The notes: a model not told the origin generated them from the letters alone. A stretch of DNA of 64,000 nucleotides from Sulfobacillus thermosulfidooxidans DSM 9293 (GCF_900176145.1 NZ_FWWY01000001.1:3391011-3455010), one strand, 5' to 3'; numbered from the stretch's first letter, positions 51,545 to 61,203 are shown. Numbers and translations are program-made.

Positions 51545-52207
51545 TTAACGACGACCTAACCGGAGCAGGAACAGGAACAAATTGATGATGTCCACCAATA
51601 GCGAAACCGCTAAGACAATCGCTGTCCCATTAGTGGGTAATGCGCGACCCCGGTACCGCATAATCGAGAAATCAAGCAATAGATACCCCGTAAAAATAAT
51701 GACGCCAATCAAATTATATGCTCGCGACGCGACAACACCAAACATGCTGGGCAAGAAAAATGATAGCAAACTGGTAATGATGAGCATCAATAATCCGAGA
51801 AACAATATCGGTGCCAATTTCGAAAAGTCCCAAGGAATCCATGACACCACGGCGGCGGATAATAACATGGCCACCAAAATGGCTCCTAATGTCGTAATAA
51901 AAAGATGATTTTGGTACAAGATGGCATACCAAAGAATAGGCGCAATAGCTATTCCTAAACCTGCAGCCACAACAATGCCCCAAAACAACGCGGCCCCGGC
52001 ATTAGTTTGATTACGGGACACAAAAATGGTTCCTACCATCGCGGCAATGAATCCAATCCAAATTCCTGCTGAACCCAAGCTCACTCCAAATAAACTAGCC
52101 AACATGAGAACAACCAATAATAAAGCCAAATATCCCAATGTACGAGCCATTAAAGACCCTTTAATACCATCAGCAACCGAATAGGTATAAGGTGTCCGGT
52201 TATACAT
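51545..52207 (-). CDS. Bax inhibitor-1 (BI-1/YccA) family membrane protein
   Basis: 220 residues with seven predicted helices and the BI-1 layout; the end of the fold reads AYNLIGVIIFTGYLLLDFSIM, where the tyrosine-leucine-leucine-aspartate segment is typical, and DIINLFLFLLRLGRR closes the protein. Bacterial relatives are pH-sensitive calcium leak channels or modulators of membrane proteases. The ATG follows AGGAGGTGA by about seven bases, a perfect ribosome site. Monocistronic. Confidence 0.85.
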   Translation of the reverse strand: MYNRTPYTYSVADGIKGSLMARTLGYLALLLVVLMLASLFGVSLGSAGIWIGFIAAMVGTIFVSRNQTNAGAALFWGIVVAAGLGIAIAPILWYAILYQNHLFITTLGAILVAMLLSAAVVSWIPWDFSKLAPILFLGLLMLIITSLLSFFLPSMFGVVASRAYNLIGVIIFTGYLLLDFSIMRYRGRALPTNGTAIVLAVSLLVDIINLFLFLLRLGRR

Positions 52208-52233
52208 ACATCACTCACCTCCTGTACAATTTT

Positions 52234-52262
52234 GTGATACATCAAAAGTCAAGAAATGTCAA
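52234..52262 (-). promoter_or_regulatory. Candidate promoter of the BI-1 gene
   Basis: On the minus strand a perfect TTGACA (52262-52257), 17-base spacer and TATCAC (52239-52234). The -10 is weak. The remaining 52263-52428 toward the next gene shows no gene. Confidence 0.45.
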
Positions 52263-52428
52263 ATAGTTAAAATGTGCTCTTCCGCACGAAGCGCTTGCAG
52301 ACAACGTCATCTTCCGGGAAAATAGACCTGATGGTGAAAACGATACGTTGTTGCGTGTTATGGCTATTATTGCCACGAGTATCATGTTTTAAACGATAAC
52401 GTCGCGTTTGAGAAAGAAGGCGTGATTG

Positions 52429-52821
52429 ATGGCTGATAGTAGTGATGGAATGTCCTTTGAAATTTTAGCCGCGGGCATTCGGGATATTCGTCATGATATC
52501 CCCCGTCTCTTATCCGTACTGGCAAACAAATTTGAACAAGCGTTGCCCGAACGCGTACACGTCACACGTCATTCGGGATTGTTCACCCGAGATAATTCCA
52601 TTACGTCCATTATTCTCGAATTCGATAATGTCCATTACATGCTAAAGCATAAAGCCGGACGTCTGGAGCCGCTACGGCAAAAAGTCGTGCACGATGTCGT
52701 GTTAAAGACAGAAACACTAAATTTTGATGAATGGATTGCCGAGGTTTTGCAACAGCTCATTCAGGAAAGTCATCATAATGAAAATATACGCAACATGCTT
52801 GATCGCTTTCTCACTTCTTGA
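52429..52821 (+). CDS. Hypothetical soluble protein, 130 residues
   Basis: No family recognised. The sequence alternates helices (SFEILAAGIRDIRHDIPRLL) and a central strand pair ending SIILEFDNVHYMLKHKAG, then two helices to the C-terminus. No membrane helix or metal motif. ATG at 52429 with AAGG eight bases upstream. It lies 39 bases before the first transsulfuration gene on the same strand and is probably cotranscribed with it. Confidence 0.6.
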   Translation: MADSSDGMSFEILAAGIRDIRHDIPRLLSVLANKFEQALPERVHVTRHSGLFTRDNSITSIILEFDNVHYMLKHKAGRLEPLRQKVVHDVVLKTETLNFDEWIAEVLQQLIQESHHNENIRNMLDRFLTS

Positions 52822-52860
52822 CAGAGTTTATTTGGACAGCATGGAAAGGACGATAGTAAC

Positions 52861-54015
52861 GTGCCGGCACACGAATCTCGCAATTGGCATCTAGAAAGCC
52901 TAGCCGCTCACTCTGGAGTCGGACAGGACCGTCTCTATGGCGCCGTCAGCACCCCTATTTATCAAACTGTGACGTACCAACACCCGGGAACCGAATTAGG
53001 GCCATATGACTATAGCCGGACAGAAAATCCCACCCGGCATGCGGCCCAAGAAGCGATTAACCGGTTAGATAATGGTGCAGGAGCTCTCCTTTATAGTAGT
53101 GGTATGGCCGCGCTGACGGCATTAGTGCACACCTTACAACAAGGTGATCATGTTCTTATTACCGAAGATGCCTATGGCGGCACTTACCGCATCATGGTTG
53201 ACATCTTTTCCAAATTTGGCATCGCATCGAGCATGGTTAATACCCGGGATATTGATCAGGTCAAACAACATATCACCTCAAAGACGCGCCTATTCATTGT
53301 GGAAACTCCGAGTAATCCCCTTTTGCGCATTAGTCCGCTCGAGGAGCTTGCTGAACTCGCGCATGCCCACCATGCCGAGTTGGCCGTGGACAATACATTT
53401 ATGACCGCTGTGCGCCAGCGTCCCTTGGAACTTGGAGCCGACTACGTGGTGTATAGTGCTACCAAGTACTTGGCAGGACATAATGATGTGTTAGCAGGTG
53501 CCATTGTGTGTAAAACCCCGGAACAATATGACAAACTCAATGAACTCACCAATGCAACGGGTAGCGTTTTAGGACCATGGGACGCTTGGCTACTCCTTCG
53601 CGGTTTAAAAACCCTTGCCATTCGAATGGATCGCCAAGAAAGCAATGCACGCCGTATTGCTGAATTTCTGTCCCATCATCAAAATATCCGTCACGTGTAT
53701 TATCCAGAGCTCGCCGATCATGATATGAGGGAACGGCATTTACGACAGGCCTCGGGCTACGGAGCCATGTTGTCATTCGTTCTCACACATCCTGAAGAGT
53801 ATGCAGCGGTTATGGACAGGCTTCAGGTCATATTACCGGCTGTCAGTCTGGGTGGCGTCGAATCGTTAATTACGCATCCCTATAATGAAACCCACCGAGA
53901 ACTGCCCGAATCGATGAGACGTCAACTCGGCATTGTTCCGGGACTCATGCGTTTATCGGTGGGAATTGAGCACATTGACGATTTGCTCACAGATTTAGAT
54001 AATGCCTTACGCTAA
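52861..54015 (+). CDS. Cystathionine gamma-synthase / lyase family PLP enzyme
   Basis: 384 residues of the Cys/Met-metabolism PLP family, fold type I. The substrate loop is YDYSRTENPTRHAAQEAI near 43, the aspartate that binds PLP nitrogen is in AVDNTFM near 180, the Schiff-base lysine in YSATKYLAGHNDVLAG near 203 and the carboxylate-binding arginine in LMRLSVGIEHIDDL near 365. It would handle cystathionine, O-acyl-homoserine or methionine; the family cannot be split reliably by eye. GTG start with AAGGA upstream. Adjacent to a paralogue, as in B. subtilis metI-metC. Confidence 0.85.
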   Translation: MPAHESRNWHLESLAAHSGVGQDRLYGAVSTPIYQTVTYQHPGTELGPYDYSRTENPTRHAAQEAINRLDNGAGALLYSSGMAALTALVHTLQQGDHVLITEDAYGGTYRIMVDIFSKFGIASSMVNTRDIDQVKQHITSKTRLFIVETPSNPLLRISPLEELAELAHAHHAELAVDNTFMTAVRQRPLELGADYVVYSATKYLAGHNDVLAGAIVCKTPEQYDKLNELTNATGSVLGPWDAWLLLRGLKTLAIRMDRQESNARRIAEFLSHHQNIRHVYYPELADHDMRERHLRQASGYGAMLSFVLTHPEEYAAVMDRLQVILPAVSLGGVESLITHPYNETHRELPESMRRQLGIVPGLMRLSVGIEHIDDLLTDLDNALR

Positions 54016-54075
54016 GGGGTATGATGGCCGATATTGTGGATGACCATTATAAATCATATTAAGGAGTGAATAGCG

Positions 54076-55224
54076 ATTACAGACAAGCGCACCCAATTTG
54101 TGCATACAGGTTATGAAATGGATCCGGCAACTCAGGCGGTCACTCCTCCTATTTACCGGGCGACTACCTATCATCAAGCGGATCCTTGGAATCCCCCTGT
54201 TTATGACTATGCACGTTCAGGGAATCCTACCCGTCATGCCTTCGAACAAGCGATGGCTGATTTGGAGCATGGCGTGAAAGGATTTGCCTTTTCATCGGGA
54301 ATGGCAGCGTTAACCGCAGCCTTTATGCTGTTGTCTCAAGGCGATCATCTTATTGTGACCCGCGACTGCCAAGGAGGCACCCAGCGAGTGCTGCGTGGTG
54401 TTTTCAGCCGTTTTGGCATCCAAGTGAGTTATGTGGATACGGAAGACTTTGATGCCTTGGAAAAAGCCGTAAAACCCAATACTCAAGCGATTTTGGTCGA
54501 AAATTTCAGCAATCCCTTCTTGCATGTGACCGATATGCCCCGATTGGCAAAATGGGCGCACGAACATCACTTGCTGGTAATGGTGGACAATACCTTCATT
54601 ACACCGTATTTACAAAATCCCTTGACATTAGGAGCCGATCTCGTTATTCATTCTGCAACCAAGATGATTGGAGGGCATTCTGACATTACCGCGGGTGTTG
54701 CTGTGGCGAAAGAAGAAGATCTGGCTCGTCGGTTATATTTTATCCAAAATGCTTGTGGTGCCATTCTTTCACCCGATGATGCCTATATGAGTTTGCGCGG
54801 ACTCCATACATTACCTGTGCGCATGGACCGTGCCCAGGACACCGCGATGCAACTAGCAACGGCGCTTGTGACCCATCCCCAGGTGCAACGGGTCTATTAT
54901 CCCGGGCTGAAGACACATCCAGGACATGAAGTTGCCAAACAAACCATGCGGGGTTTCGGGCAAATGCTCACCATTCGTTTAAAGGATGCTCGCCTGGTCC
55001 CAGAATTGGCTCGTCATCTCCGATTAGCCCGGGTCGGTGCCGGATTTGGCGGGACCGAGACGATTATTTCTTTGCCCGAATTGCACTGTCATGCTGCTTT
55101 AACTCCAGAAGAGCGCTATGAACGGCAAATCACGCCCGATGTTGTCCGTATTTCGGTTGGATTGGAATCAGCGGCGGATTTACTGCATGATATTCTCGAG
55201 GCTTTGGATAAGGCCGGATCATAA
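54076..55224 (+). CDS. Second Cys/Met-metabolism PLP enzyme, AUU start
   Basis: 382 residues from ATT (54076). The annotated-style start would be GTG at 54100, which has no ribosome site and removes eight residues (ITDKRTQF) typical of family N-termini. AAGGAG lies nine bases before the ATT, and a TGA in the same frame at 54067 excludes any earlier start. Motifs: YDYARSGNPTRHAFEQAM near 44, MVDNTFITPY near 176, lysine in HSATKMIGGHSDITAG near 200. It resembles cystathionine beta-lyase, methionine gamma-lyase or O-acetylhomoserine sulfhydrylase. With its neighbour it would connect homoserine, cysteine and methionine. Confidence 0.85.
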   Translation: MTDKRTQFVHTGYEMDPATQAVTPPIYRATTYHQADPWNPPVYDYARSGNPTRHAFEQAMADLEHGVKGFAFSSGMAALTAAFMLLSQGDHLIVTRDCQGGTQRVLRGVFSRFGIQVSYVDTEDFDALEKAVKPNTQAILVENFSNPFLHVTDMPRLAKWAHEHHLLVMVDNTFITPYLQNPLTLGADLVIHSATKMIGGHSDITAGVAVAKEEDLARRLYFIQNACGAILSPDDAYMSLRGLHTLPVRMDRAQDTAMQLATALVTHPQVQRVYYPGLKTHPGHEVAKQTMRGFGQMLTIRLKDARLVPELARHLRLARVGAGFGGTETIISLPELHCHAALTPEERYERQITPDVVRISVGLESAADLLHDILEALDKAGS

Positions 55225-55245
55225 GGCCAGGGGGAATCCCTGGCC
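55225..55245. terminator. Hairpin between two convergent genes
   Basis: GGCCAGGG and CCCTGGCC pair perfectly across GGAAT, starting directly after the PLP-enzyme stop. No long T-run on either strand; a bidirectional terminator is likely from position. Confidence 0.6.
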
Positions 55246-55265
55246 GTAAGAACGATTTTCTGTCA

Positions 55266-56801
55266 TCAGGAGTTGGTTTCGTTGCTGTGTTCTTGTAACC
55301 ATTGTTGTTTGGCTAAACGCCGAACCACTTTCCCTGATGGTCCAATAGGTAGGGAATCGACCACATCAATCACATATGGCCGCTTATAATCAGCAAGCAG
55401 GGTTTTCGCTAACTCATGAAGGCTATCAACATCGATCGTGTGGTTGGCGCGCGGCACGACGAGGGCAACGACACGCTCTCCACGCCTGGCATCTGGGATG
55501 CCAAAAACCGTTGCCATTGCCACATCGGGACTACGGGACAAGACTTCTTCAACTTCAACCGGGTATACATTTTCTCCCGAGGTAATGATCATGTCTTGCT
55601 TGCGGTCCACTAGATATAACAAGCCTTCTTCAGAAATATAGCCCATGTCGCCAACCGTAAGATATCCATCTGAGGTAAAGCTTTCACGTGTTGCTTGCGG
55701 ATTATTGAAATATTCCTTCATTAATGAAGGACCTTTGACAAATACTTCCCCAATTTCCCCTGCCGGAAGCGCCTGCCTTTGGTCATCTAAAATGCGAATA
55801 CTTTGACCAATGATGGGATAGCCGACCGAACCCAACGGTCCATTGAGACGGTGACGAATGACGGTACAGGCGCCGTATTCAGTTGCCCCATAAATATCAT
55901 AAAGACGAACCTGGGGAAAACCCAGGAGAATACGGTCCCTGAGAGTACTATCCAAAGGCGCTGACGCGGTCAAGATAACACGTAAAGTTTGGGCATCTAG
56001 CTTCCCCGCTTCCACGGCATCGGCTAAAAAGCTCAATAATGTTGGAACAAACATGCTATAAGTCACTTGATGCTTATTCATCTCATCCACGATGTGTTGA
56101 GGATGTATGCTGCGGTGGGGGTAGATTACGCAAGTGGCCCCAATAATGACAGATAATGTAACAACCCATAATGAATTGACATGAAACATGGGAAGGACAG
56201 CCAAACCAATATCATCGGACGAAATGCCTAACTCCGCAACAAGTGTTAATGCAATCATTAAATTGCTAACATGACTTCTTACCGCGCCTTTCGGTTTACC
56301 GGTTGTACCCGAGGTGTATACGATGACCCACGGATCCTCTTCCGAAATGGTTAGGGAAAGCGGTGAGTCGTCTGCTTGGCTCACTAGGTCTTCCCAAGCC
56401 CGGGCACGGTCTTCCCCTTCGAGATGCGTATAATAAACCGGAAGGAGATTTTCCACTGCACTGAGCGCCGATCGTAAGTCTTTATCCGCTACAATCAAAC
56501 TAATTTGACTATCCATTAAGGCATAACGAATTTCGTCAGGTGACCACCGGAGATTAATGGGTACACCAACCAACCCAGCTTTAGCCAAACCAAAATACGC
56601 TTCTGCCATATCCAGCCCATTTGGCAAAAGAAGACCAACGCGTTGCCCCTTTTTTAATCCCAGGCCGAGCAGTGCACGCGCAATTTGGTTGGTTTTGTTA
56701 TCGAGTTCAGTAAACGTTAAGGATTGTTCACCAAAAACCAAAGCTTTCTTGTCTTTATATCGAATTGCTGCACCATGAAGTGCCTCTCCTACCGTTAACA
56801 C
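55266..56801 (-). CDS. AMP-forming acyl-CoA synthetase
   Basis: 511 residues of the ANL superfamily, which adenylate a carboxylate and then load it on CoA. The phosphate-binding loop is VYTSGTTGKPKGAVRSH near 168, the adenine motif YDIYGATEYGACT near 300, the hinge/aspartate region YLTVGDMGYISEEGLLYLVDRKQD (in part GDMGYISEEGLLYLVDR near 390), and the catalytic lysine in IGPSGKVVRR near 495. The substrate is probably a fatty or aryl acid. GTG start with GGGAGG five bases upstream. The flippase gene lies 33 bases upstream on the same strand. Confidence 0.88.
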   Translation of the reverse strand: MLTVGEALHGAAIRYKDKKALVFGEQSLTFTELDNKTNQIARALLGLGLKKGQRVGLLLPNGLDMAEAYFGLAKAGLVGVPINLRWSPDEIRYALMDSQISLIVADKDLRSALSAVENLLPVYYTHLEGEDRARAWEDLVSQADDSPLSLTISEEDPWVIVYTSGTTGKPKGAVRSHVSNLMIALTLVAELGISSDDIGLAVLPMFHVNSLWVVTLSVIIGATCVIYPHRSIHPQHIVDEMNKHQVTYSMFVPTLLSFLADAVEAGKLDAQTLRVILTASAPLDSTLRDRILLGFPQVRLYDIYGATEYGACTVIRHRLNGPLGSVGYPIIGQSIRILDDQRQALPAGEIGEVFVKGPSLMKEYFNNPQATRESFTSDGYLTVGDMGYISEEGLLYLVDRKQDMIITSGENVYPVEVEEVLSRSPDVAMATVFGIPDARRGERVVALVVPRANHTIDVDSLHELAKTLLADYKRPYVIDVVDSLPIGPSGKVVRRLAKQQWLQEHSNETNS

Positions 56802-56834
56802 AATGTCCTCCCATATTGAGTTAGTTAAGGATTA

Positions 56835-58037
56835 CTAAGTTTGCGGCCGCACTTTTAGTCGCATCTCAAAAACTTGGGTAACAGCCATTGCTATTACTGT
56901 TATACACATAATAGCGAACATGATGTGCGTCGTCGATATGACAAAACGTCCTAACGTATGATCATGAATCAGAGCCCATATCCAATAGAGCAAACCAATG
57001 CCTGTCGTCAATATCACTTCCCAGCGGCGCTGGGCCACAGAATATAACATGGCCATATTGAGTAGTCCCAGACAGATCATCCCCCACCCATATTCTGCAA
57101 GCCATGGAACTACAGGAAAAAAACTCTTTCCCAGAACCATCAACACCAAATTGTGGCCATACACCGTAAATAACCATTCGCCAATCGCCGCTAAAATTCC
57201 ATACATTCCCACGGTCATAGCCGCGTAGCGATAACGATGTATAGGTTCTGCCAGAATTGCGGTTAACATGACGGTTCCAAGACTTCCCGAGACAAATTGC
57301 AAGCTATGACCGATAGTAGCCAAACCTGTATACTGTCCCGCAGCAATGGGTGACAAGGCATATTTAGCAGCCAGTCCATCAACTAGGGCAAATAAGACAT
57401 TGATAATACCGACAATCGCGGTGCCCACAATCACACCTGAGGAAGTTTGCTCGCCTTTTAAAGGCACGTGTTTGGTCATTACGCGACTGACATACCAGGT
57501 AACCCAAGCGGCAATTCCCTCTAAAATCCCCACAGCCGTTAACCGGTACCCGCTCCACAGAGCTCCTCCTGCGGCGATAACGCGAAAACCGGTATTCAAT
57601 ACCCCAAGTAATCCTACCCACAAATACCATCGGCTCCGTTGCAACATCCCGACATTGGCCGCTAACGCTAAACTCGGAACAACCTCCACCGTAAAAACGA
57701 CCAACAATGTCGGATTCACATCAAACAAATGGGCCAACGTCTGGCGGGCTATCCAAATCACGCCCCAAAGACTCAAACCGCCTGCCCAAAGTCCTAAGCT
57801 CTGGAGATATCCATTATGCCCCTCATCTTTGCCCATGCGCGTGTAAATTAACGTAACAACAGATGCCGGAATCACCATAAATGTGGTAACGTTCAAAAAC
57901 GTCGCTAAATCTCCATAGAGTCTAGGACCTAAGACATGGGCCAGAACAACATGATACAAATAATTGAAGAGTCCGGCTAAGAGAGTTGCTAACCCAAAGA
58001 TTAGATTATCTTCCCAAAAGGCCTTGAATTTGGCCAT
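56835..58037 (-). CDS. Polysaccharide flippase-like membrane protein
   Basis: 400 residues, about twelve helices, of the MOP superfamily (Wzx/oligosaccharide flippase). The N-terminal LATLLAGLFNYLYHVVLAHVLGPRLYGDLATF region (in part HVVLAHVLGPRLYGDL near 28) is the family signature. It likely moves lipid-linked sugars across the membrane. The long frame begins 87 codons earlier, but GAGGAGG six bases before the ATG at 58037 fixes the start. Ends 33 bases before the ligase gene. Confidence 0.8.
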   Translation of the reverse strand: MAKFKAFWEDNLIFGLATLLAGLFNYLYHVVLAHVLGPRLYGDLATFLNVTTFMVIPASVVTLIYTRMGKDEGHNGYLQSLGLWAGGLSLWGVIWIARQTLAHLFDVNPTLLVVFTVEVVPSLALAANVGMLQRSRWYLWVGLLGVLNTGFRVIAAGGALWSGYRLTAVGILEGIAAWVTWYVSRVMTKHVPLKGEQTSSGVIVGTAIVGIINVLFALVDGLAAKYALSPIAAGQYTGLATIGHSLQFVSGSLGTVMLTAILAEPIHRYRYAAMTVGMYGILAAIGEWLFTVYGHNLVLMVLGKSFFPVVPWLAEYGWGMICLGLLNMAMLYSVAQRRWEVILTTGIGLLYWIWALIHDHTLGRFVISTTHIMFAIMCITVIAMAVTQVFEMRLKVRPQT

Positions 58038-58106
58038 GAAAAACCTCCTCGATGCGGCCTGCAGCGTGCTTTTTCTTTCCTTTTTTACATTCTGAGTGTT
58101 TTCAGA

Positions 58107-58141
58107 CAAAAATATAGCCCAGGTTACGGGAAAACCTGGGC
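58107..58141 (-). terminator. Intrinsic terminator of the GH18 gene
   Basis: GCCCAGGTT and AACCTGGGC pair over nine bases with a seven-base loop, followed on the minus strand by TATATTTTTG. Confidence 0.7.
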
Positions 58142-58172
58142 GAAAAATATTATGTAGTTCATTCAGGTAAGG

Positions 58173-58271
58173 GTCAGTTCCAATAGAACTGACATTCTGA
58201 TACAGTATTTTCGACATCAACGGGGAAAATCCTACCGTTCTCGATGAATTTCTTAGTCGTTTGACGACTAA
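58173..58271. repeat. Two further short hairpins downstream of the GH18 gene
   Basis: GTCAGTTC-CAATA-GAACTGAC (58173-58193) and TTAGTCGT-TTG-ACGACTAA (58253-58271) are perfect eight-pair palindromes between the GH18 stop and its terminator hairpin. Together with it they make three structured elements in 155 bases. Function unknown; mRNA 3'-end structure is the simplest reading. Confidence 0.5.
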
Positions 58272-58281
58272 ATGCGCATTT

Positions 58282-59301
58282 TTATGGTTGACGCCCAATT
58301 TGATGCAACAGTAATTGCATCACCGCATTATTCGCATAGCCAATGTGCCACAAGGCAATCCCTGCCAAATGATCCTTCTTAGCCAACTGAATTTTTTGAT
58401 TCATCCCTTGTAAACTTTCCCACCACGCAATATGGGGTCCCGTAGAGGTCGTATAATCGGCGTATGTCTCCTGATACCGTGTGCTCCACTTGGCATGCTG
58501 AATCATTGGGGTTGTTATAGCATTATAAGGAATGGTCGTGGCGTGTGTGCTGCCAACAGGCCATGAATATCCATATAACGCGATGCCAAGATCAATCTTA
58601 GACGCCGGAACCGAATGGAGCATTCGAGATAGAATATTTTCGACCCATCCAAGGGCTGCTACGGGTCCGGGAGGACTACCGTCATCATGTTCGTCATAAC
58701 TCATGAGAACAAATTGATTCACTTCCGGTGCCAGTTTGCTAAAGTTGTAGGCTCCGCCGGAATGGGGCACAACGTCCATGGTGATGGTATCTGTTCGCGG
58801 CAGGAAGTCTCGTAAATCAATCATAAACCCCGTGAGCTGGTTCACATAACGGGTATGAGGAGGTTCAAAATCGATATTCACTCCCTGATAATGCATTTTG
58901 CCCACAAGGTCGGCAATATTGCGGGCGGCGATTACACGGGTAATGGAACTCGCCAAGAAAGCCTGCGTTCCCGTACCGTCATTAATTAACGGCGTAATAG
59001 CAATGTGTTCTTTTTCCGCTTGATGTAAAATCGCTGAATTCACATGACTAATAAGGCCGCCATGAGCATCTAAGGAATACCAGAACGGCGCCAGGTCAGT
59101 AATGGCATGGGAATGCGTATACAATGGTGTTAAGGGACCGGATACATCATTCGCCCAAAACGCTAAGACCTTTAGAGGCGGGGATTTTGACGATGATGTT
59201 TTGTTGGCCGCATGAACACCAATACCACAGCCTGCTGTCAGCACGCTCATCGCGGTAACGACCGACAAAACCTTAACCGGAAACGCTCTGGGAAATCTCA
59301 T
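58282..59301 (-). CDS. GH18-family lipoprotein
   Basis: 339 residues. A lipoprotein signal ends in the lipobox LTAG-C near residue 25 (VVTAMSVLTAGCGIG), so the mature protein is probably tethered outside the membrane. The GH18 barrel carries the active motif MHYQGVNIDFEPPH near 150, with the catalytic glutamate in DFE, and a late tryptophan strand GIALWHIGYAN. It resembles the YaaH/YdhD and CFLE-type catalytic domains that act on peptidoglycan or chitin-like glycans, but no LysM domain is present. The ATG at 59301 follows AGAGGTGA; 36 codons further upstream are spurious. Confidence 0.85.
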   Translation of the reverse strand: MRFPRAFPVKVLSVVTAMSVLTAGCGIGVHAANKTSSSKSPPLKVLAFWANDVSGPLTPLYTHSHAITDLAPFWYSLDAHGGLISHVNSAILHQAEKEHIAITPLINDGTGTQAFLASSITRVIAARNIADLVGKMHYQGVNIDFEPPHTRYVNQLTGFMIDLRDFLPRTDTITMDVVPHSGGAYNFSKLAPEVNQFVLMSYDEHDDGSPPGPVAALGWVENILSRMLHSVPASKIDLGIALYGYSWPVGSTHATTIPYNAITTPMIQHAKWSTRYQETYADYTTSTGPHIAWWESLQGMNQKIQLAKKDHLAGIALWHIGYANNAVMQLLLHQIGRQP

Positions 59302-59517
59302 TGTTATCACCTCTCTTCCAAGTTTCACCCACAAAAGATGCAAGCATGCTTCAAAGTGACTATGAGGTTTCAGGAAAAAATGGCGTTTATTAACGCGATG
59401 CTTTGACAAATTTGTCCAAAAATGGATTCTTCGGAAACTCTCATTCAGCTCTCATCCACAAGAGGCATATTGTAAATATGTAAAAGACCGTGCCGAGAGT
59501 GTGGAGGAGGGATTCAT

Positions 59518-60291
59518 ATGGTTCATCAAAGACCTCTAGCCCTACCCGCACCCCAGGGAGAACATTCACATCATATCCGGGGGGCTGCTGTTAAATGGGT
59601 TGCGAGTATCGGACTGTCAACCATGACTGCATTAAGCATTTTTTATGCTGTTAATTGGCAGCCCTTGACCCATTTACCGGAATTAGCTAAAGCACGTGTA
59701 GAGCATGAACACGTTCAATGGACTCCGTTAAACCGGGTCTCGCCATGGTTCCAAAAAGCTCTCATTGCCACCGAGGATCGAAGTTTTTACACCAATTGGG
59801 GAATTTCTTTTCAGGGAATAGCCCGCGCTGCGTGGGTAGATTTACAAACGGGGCAGTTCACTCAAGGAGGAAGTACAATAACACAACAATTGATTCGTAA
59901 TTTAATGCTGTCGCCCGTAAAAACGATTCCCCGTAAAGTCAGTGGAATTCTTTTGTCACTGATGGCAACCGACTTATATTCCAAACACCAAATTTTGACA
60001 ATGTACATGAATGAGGTCTATTTAGGTGACCATGCTTACGGTGTTGGGCAAGCTGCTCAATCTTATTTTGGTGTTCCCGCGAGTCAGCTCACATTACCGG
60101 AAGCAGCCCTCTTAGCAGGATTACCACAAGCTCCATCGGCGTATGATCCGCTCGTCAATTTCAAACTCGCAAAACAACGCCAGTGGGAAGTGTTAAATAG
60201 CATGGTCCACGACCATATGATCACCCGACAACAAGCCCTTCACGCCTATCAAGCGCCCCTGCCCCTAAAATCACCCCGGCAAAGCGCCTAA
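59518..60291 (+). CDS. Monofunctional peptidoglycan glycosyltransferase (GT51)
   Basis: 257 residues with one N-terminal helix (about 26-45) and a lone GT51 domain: the catalytic glutamate in ALIATEDRSFYTNWGIS near 85, FTQGGSTITQQLIRNLML near 118, and a second conserved glutamate in MYMNEVYLGDHAYGV near 163. It polymerises lipid II outside the membrane. No transpeptidase domain follows, unlike class A PBPs, so it is MtgA-like; it could also be a truncated PBP. Start: ATG with GGAGGAGG upstream. Confidence 0.87.
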   Translation: MVHQRPLALPAPQGEHSHHIRGAAVKWVASIGLSTMTALSIFYAVNWQPLTHLPELAKARVEHEHVQWTPLNRVSPWFQKALIATEDRSFYTNWGISFQGIARAAWVDLQTGQFTQGGSTITQQLIRNLMLSPVKTIPRKVSGILLSLMATDLYSKHQILTMYMNEVYLGDHAYGVGQAAQSYFGVPASQLTLPEAALLAGLPQAPSAYDPLVNFKLAKQRQWEVLNSMVHDHMITRQQALHAYQAPLPLKSPRQSA

Positions 60292-60306
60292 AATCTTTTT
60301 GACAAC

Positions 60307-60350
60307 AAGAAGCCTCCGGTAGAACGTGAGCGTTCTACCAGAGGCTTCTT
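60307..60350. terminator. Bidirectional terminator between GT51 and codY genes
   Basis: Twenty-base arms AAGAAGCCTCCGGTAGAACG and its complement around TGAG, with one mismatch (C-A). It lies between two convergent genes. Confidence 0.85.
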
Positions 60351-60364
60351 ATCCGACATAGTTG

Positions 60365-61147
60365 TTATCGGCGAAGCTTTTTCAATTCCCCCAACAGACG
60401 GTCATTAAGAACGCGAATGTGGGTACCCTTCATACCGAGGGAGCGCGATTCAATCACCCCAGCCGATTCAAACTTCCGTAACGCATTCACAATGACAGAC
60501 CGGGTGATACCGACCCGATCCGCGATTTTGGAAGCCACCAACAATCCTTCTTCGCCACCAAGTTCATCAAAAATGTGTTGAACGGCTTCGAGTTCGGAAT
60601 ACGACAACGTGTCGATGGCGACTTTTACTGCGGCCTTCTTACGTGCTTCCATTTCCAACTCGTCAGATTTGGAACGCAAAATTTCCATTGCCACAACGGT
60701 TGCTCCATATTCGGCCAAAACCAAGTCTTCATCATTGAATTCCCGGCCAAACCGCGAGATCACCAAGGTCCCCAGGCGATCGCCGCCCCCATTGACTGGA
60801 ACCACGGTTGTGATTTTGTTCTCGTACAAACATGGCTTATCATGGAAAAAGACACATTTTCGTGATTCCTGAGAAACATTGGGATAGGTCTCATCAACTT
60901 TCAAAAGACCATTATTATAATTCGCGGGGAAGATCTCTTCACCCAAAACTTCCCGGATCATGATATCGCATTCAAACCCGTCCAGTAAGCTATATCCCAA
61001 AACCTTACCGCGCCGACTGACAACGTAGACGTTTGCTTGGATAAGTTCGCTTAAAATTTTAGCCATTTCTTCAAAGTTTACCGGATGGCCAGCCGTTCGC
61101 TGTAGTAGTCGATTAATGCGTCGTGTTTTTTCGAGTAATTCCTCCAC
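60365..61147 (-). CDS. codY: Global regulator CodY
   Basis: GTP- and branched-chain-amino-acid-responsive repressor, 260 residues against 259 in B. subtilis. An N-terminal GAF domain (about 1-150, including GKVLGYSLL and CDIMIREVL) is followed by the winged helix with [21 protein letters not shown] near 203 and [13 protein letters not shown]. It represses amino-acid catabolism and uptake when nutrients are rich. The GTG at 61147 has AGGAGG eight bases upstream. It is the last gene of xerC-hslV-hslU-codY, with its own extended -10 promoter as well. Confidence 0.95.
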   Translation of the reverse strand: MEELLEKTRRINRLLQRTAGHPVNFEEMAKILSELIQANVYVVSRRGKVLGYSLLDGFECDIMIREVLGEEIFPANYNNGLLKVDETYPNVSQESRKCVFFHDKPCLYENKITTVVPVNGGGDRLGTLVISRFGREFNDEDLVLAEYGATVVAMEILRSKSDELEMEARKKAAVKVAIDTLSYSELEAVQHIFDELGGEEGLLVASKIADRVGITRSVIVNALRKFESAGVIESRSLGMKGTHIRVLNDRLLGELKKLRR

Positions 61148-61203
61148 GACATGCACCTCCTTGATTCGACAAAATCCCCTGTCGTCACAATTTTCACCAC
61201 TCG

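Noticed and set aside
57346-57846. 166-codon plus-strand open frame
   Set aside because: Antisense to the flippase gene with low-complexity proline/threonine composition typical of shadows.
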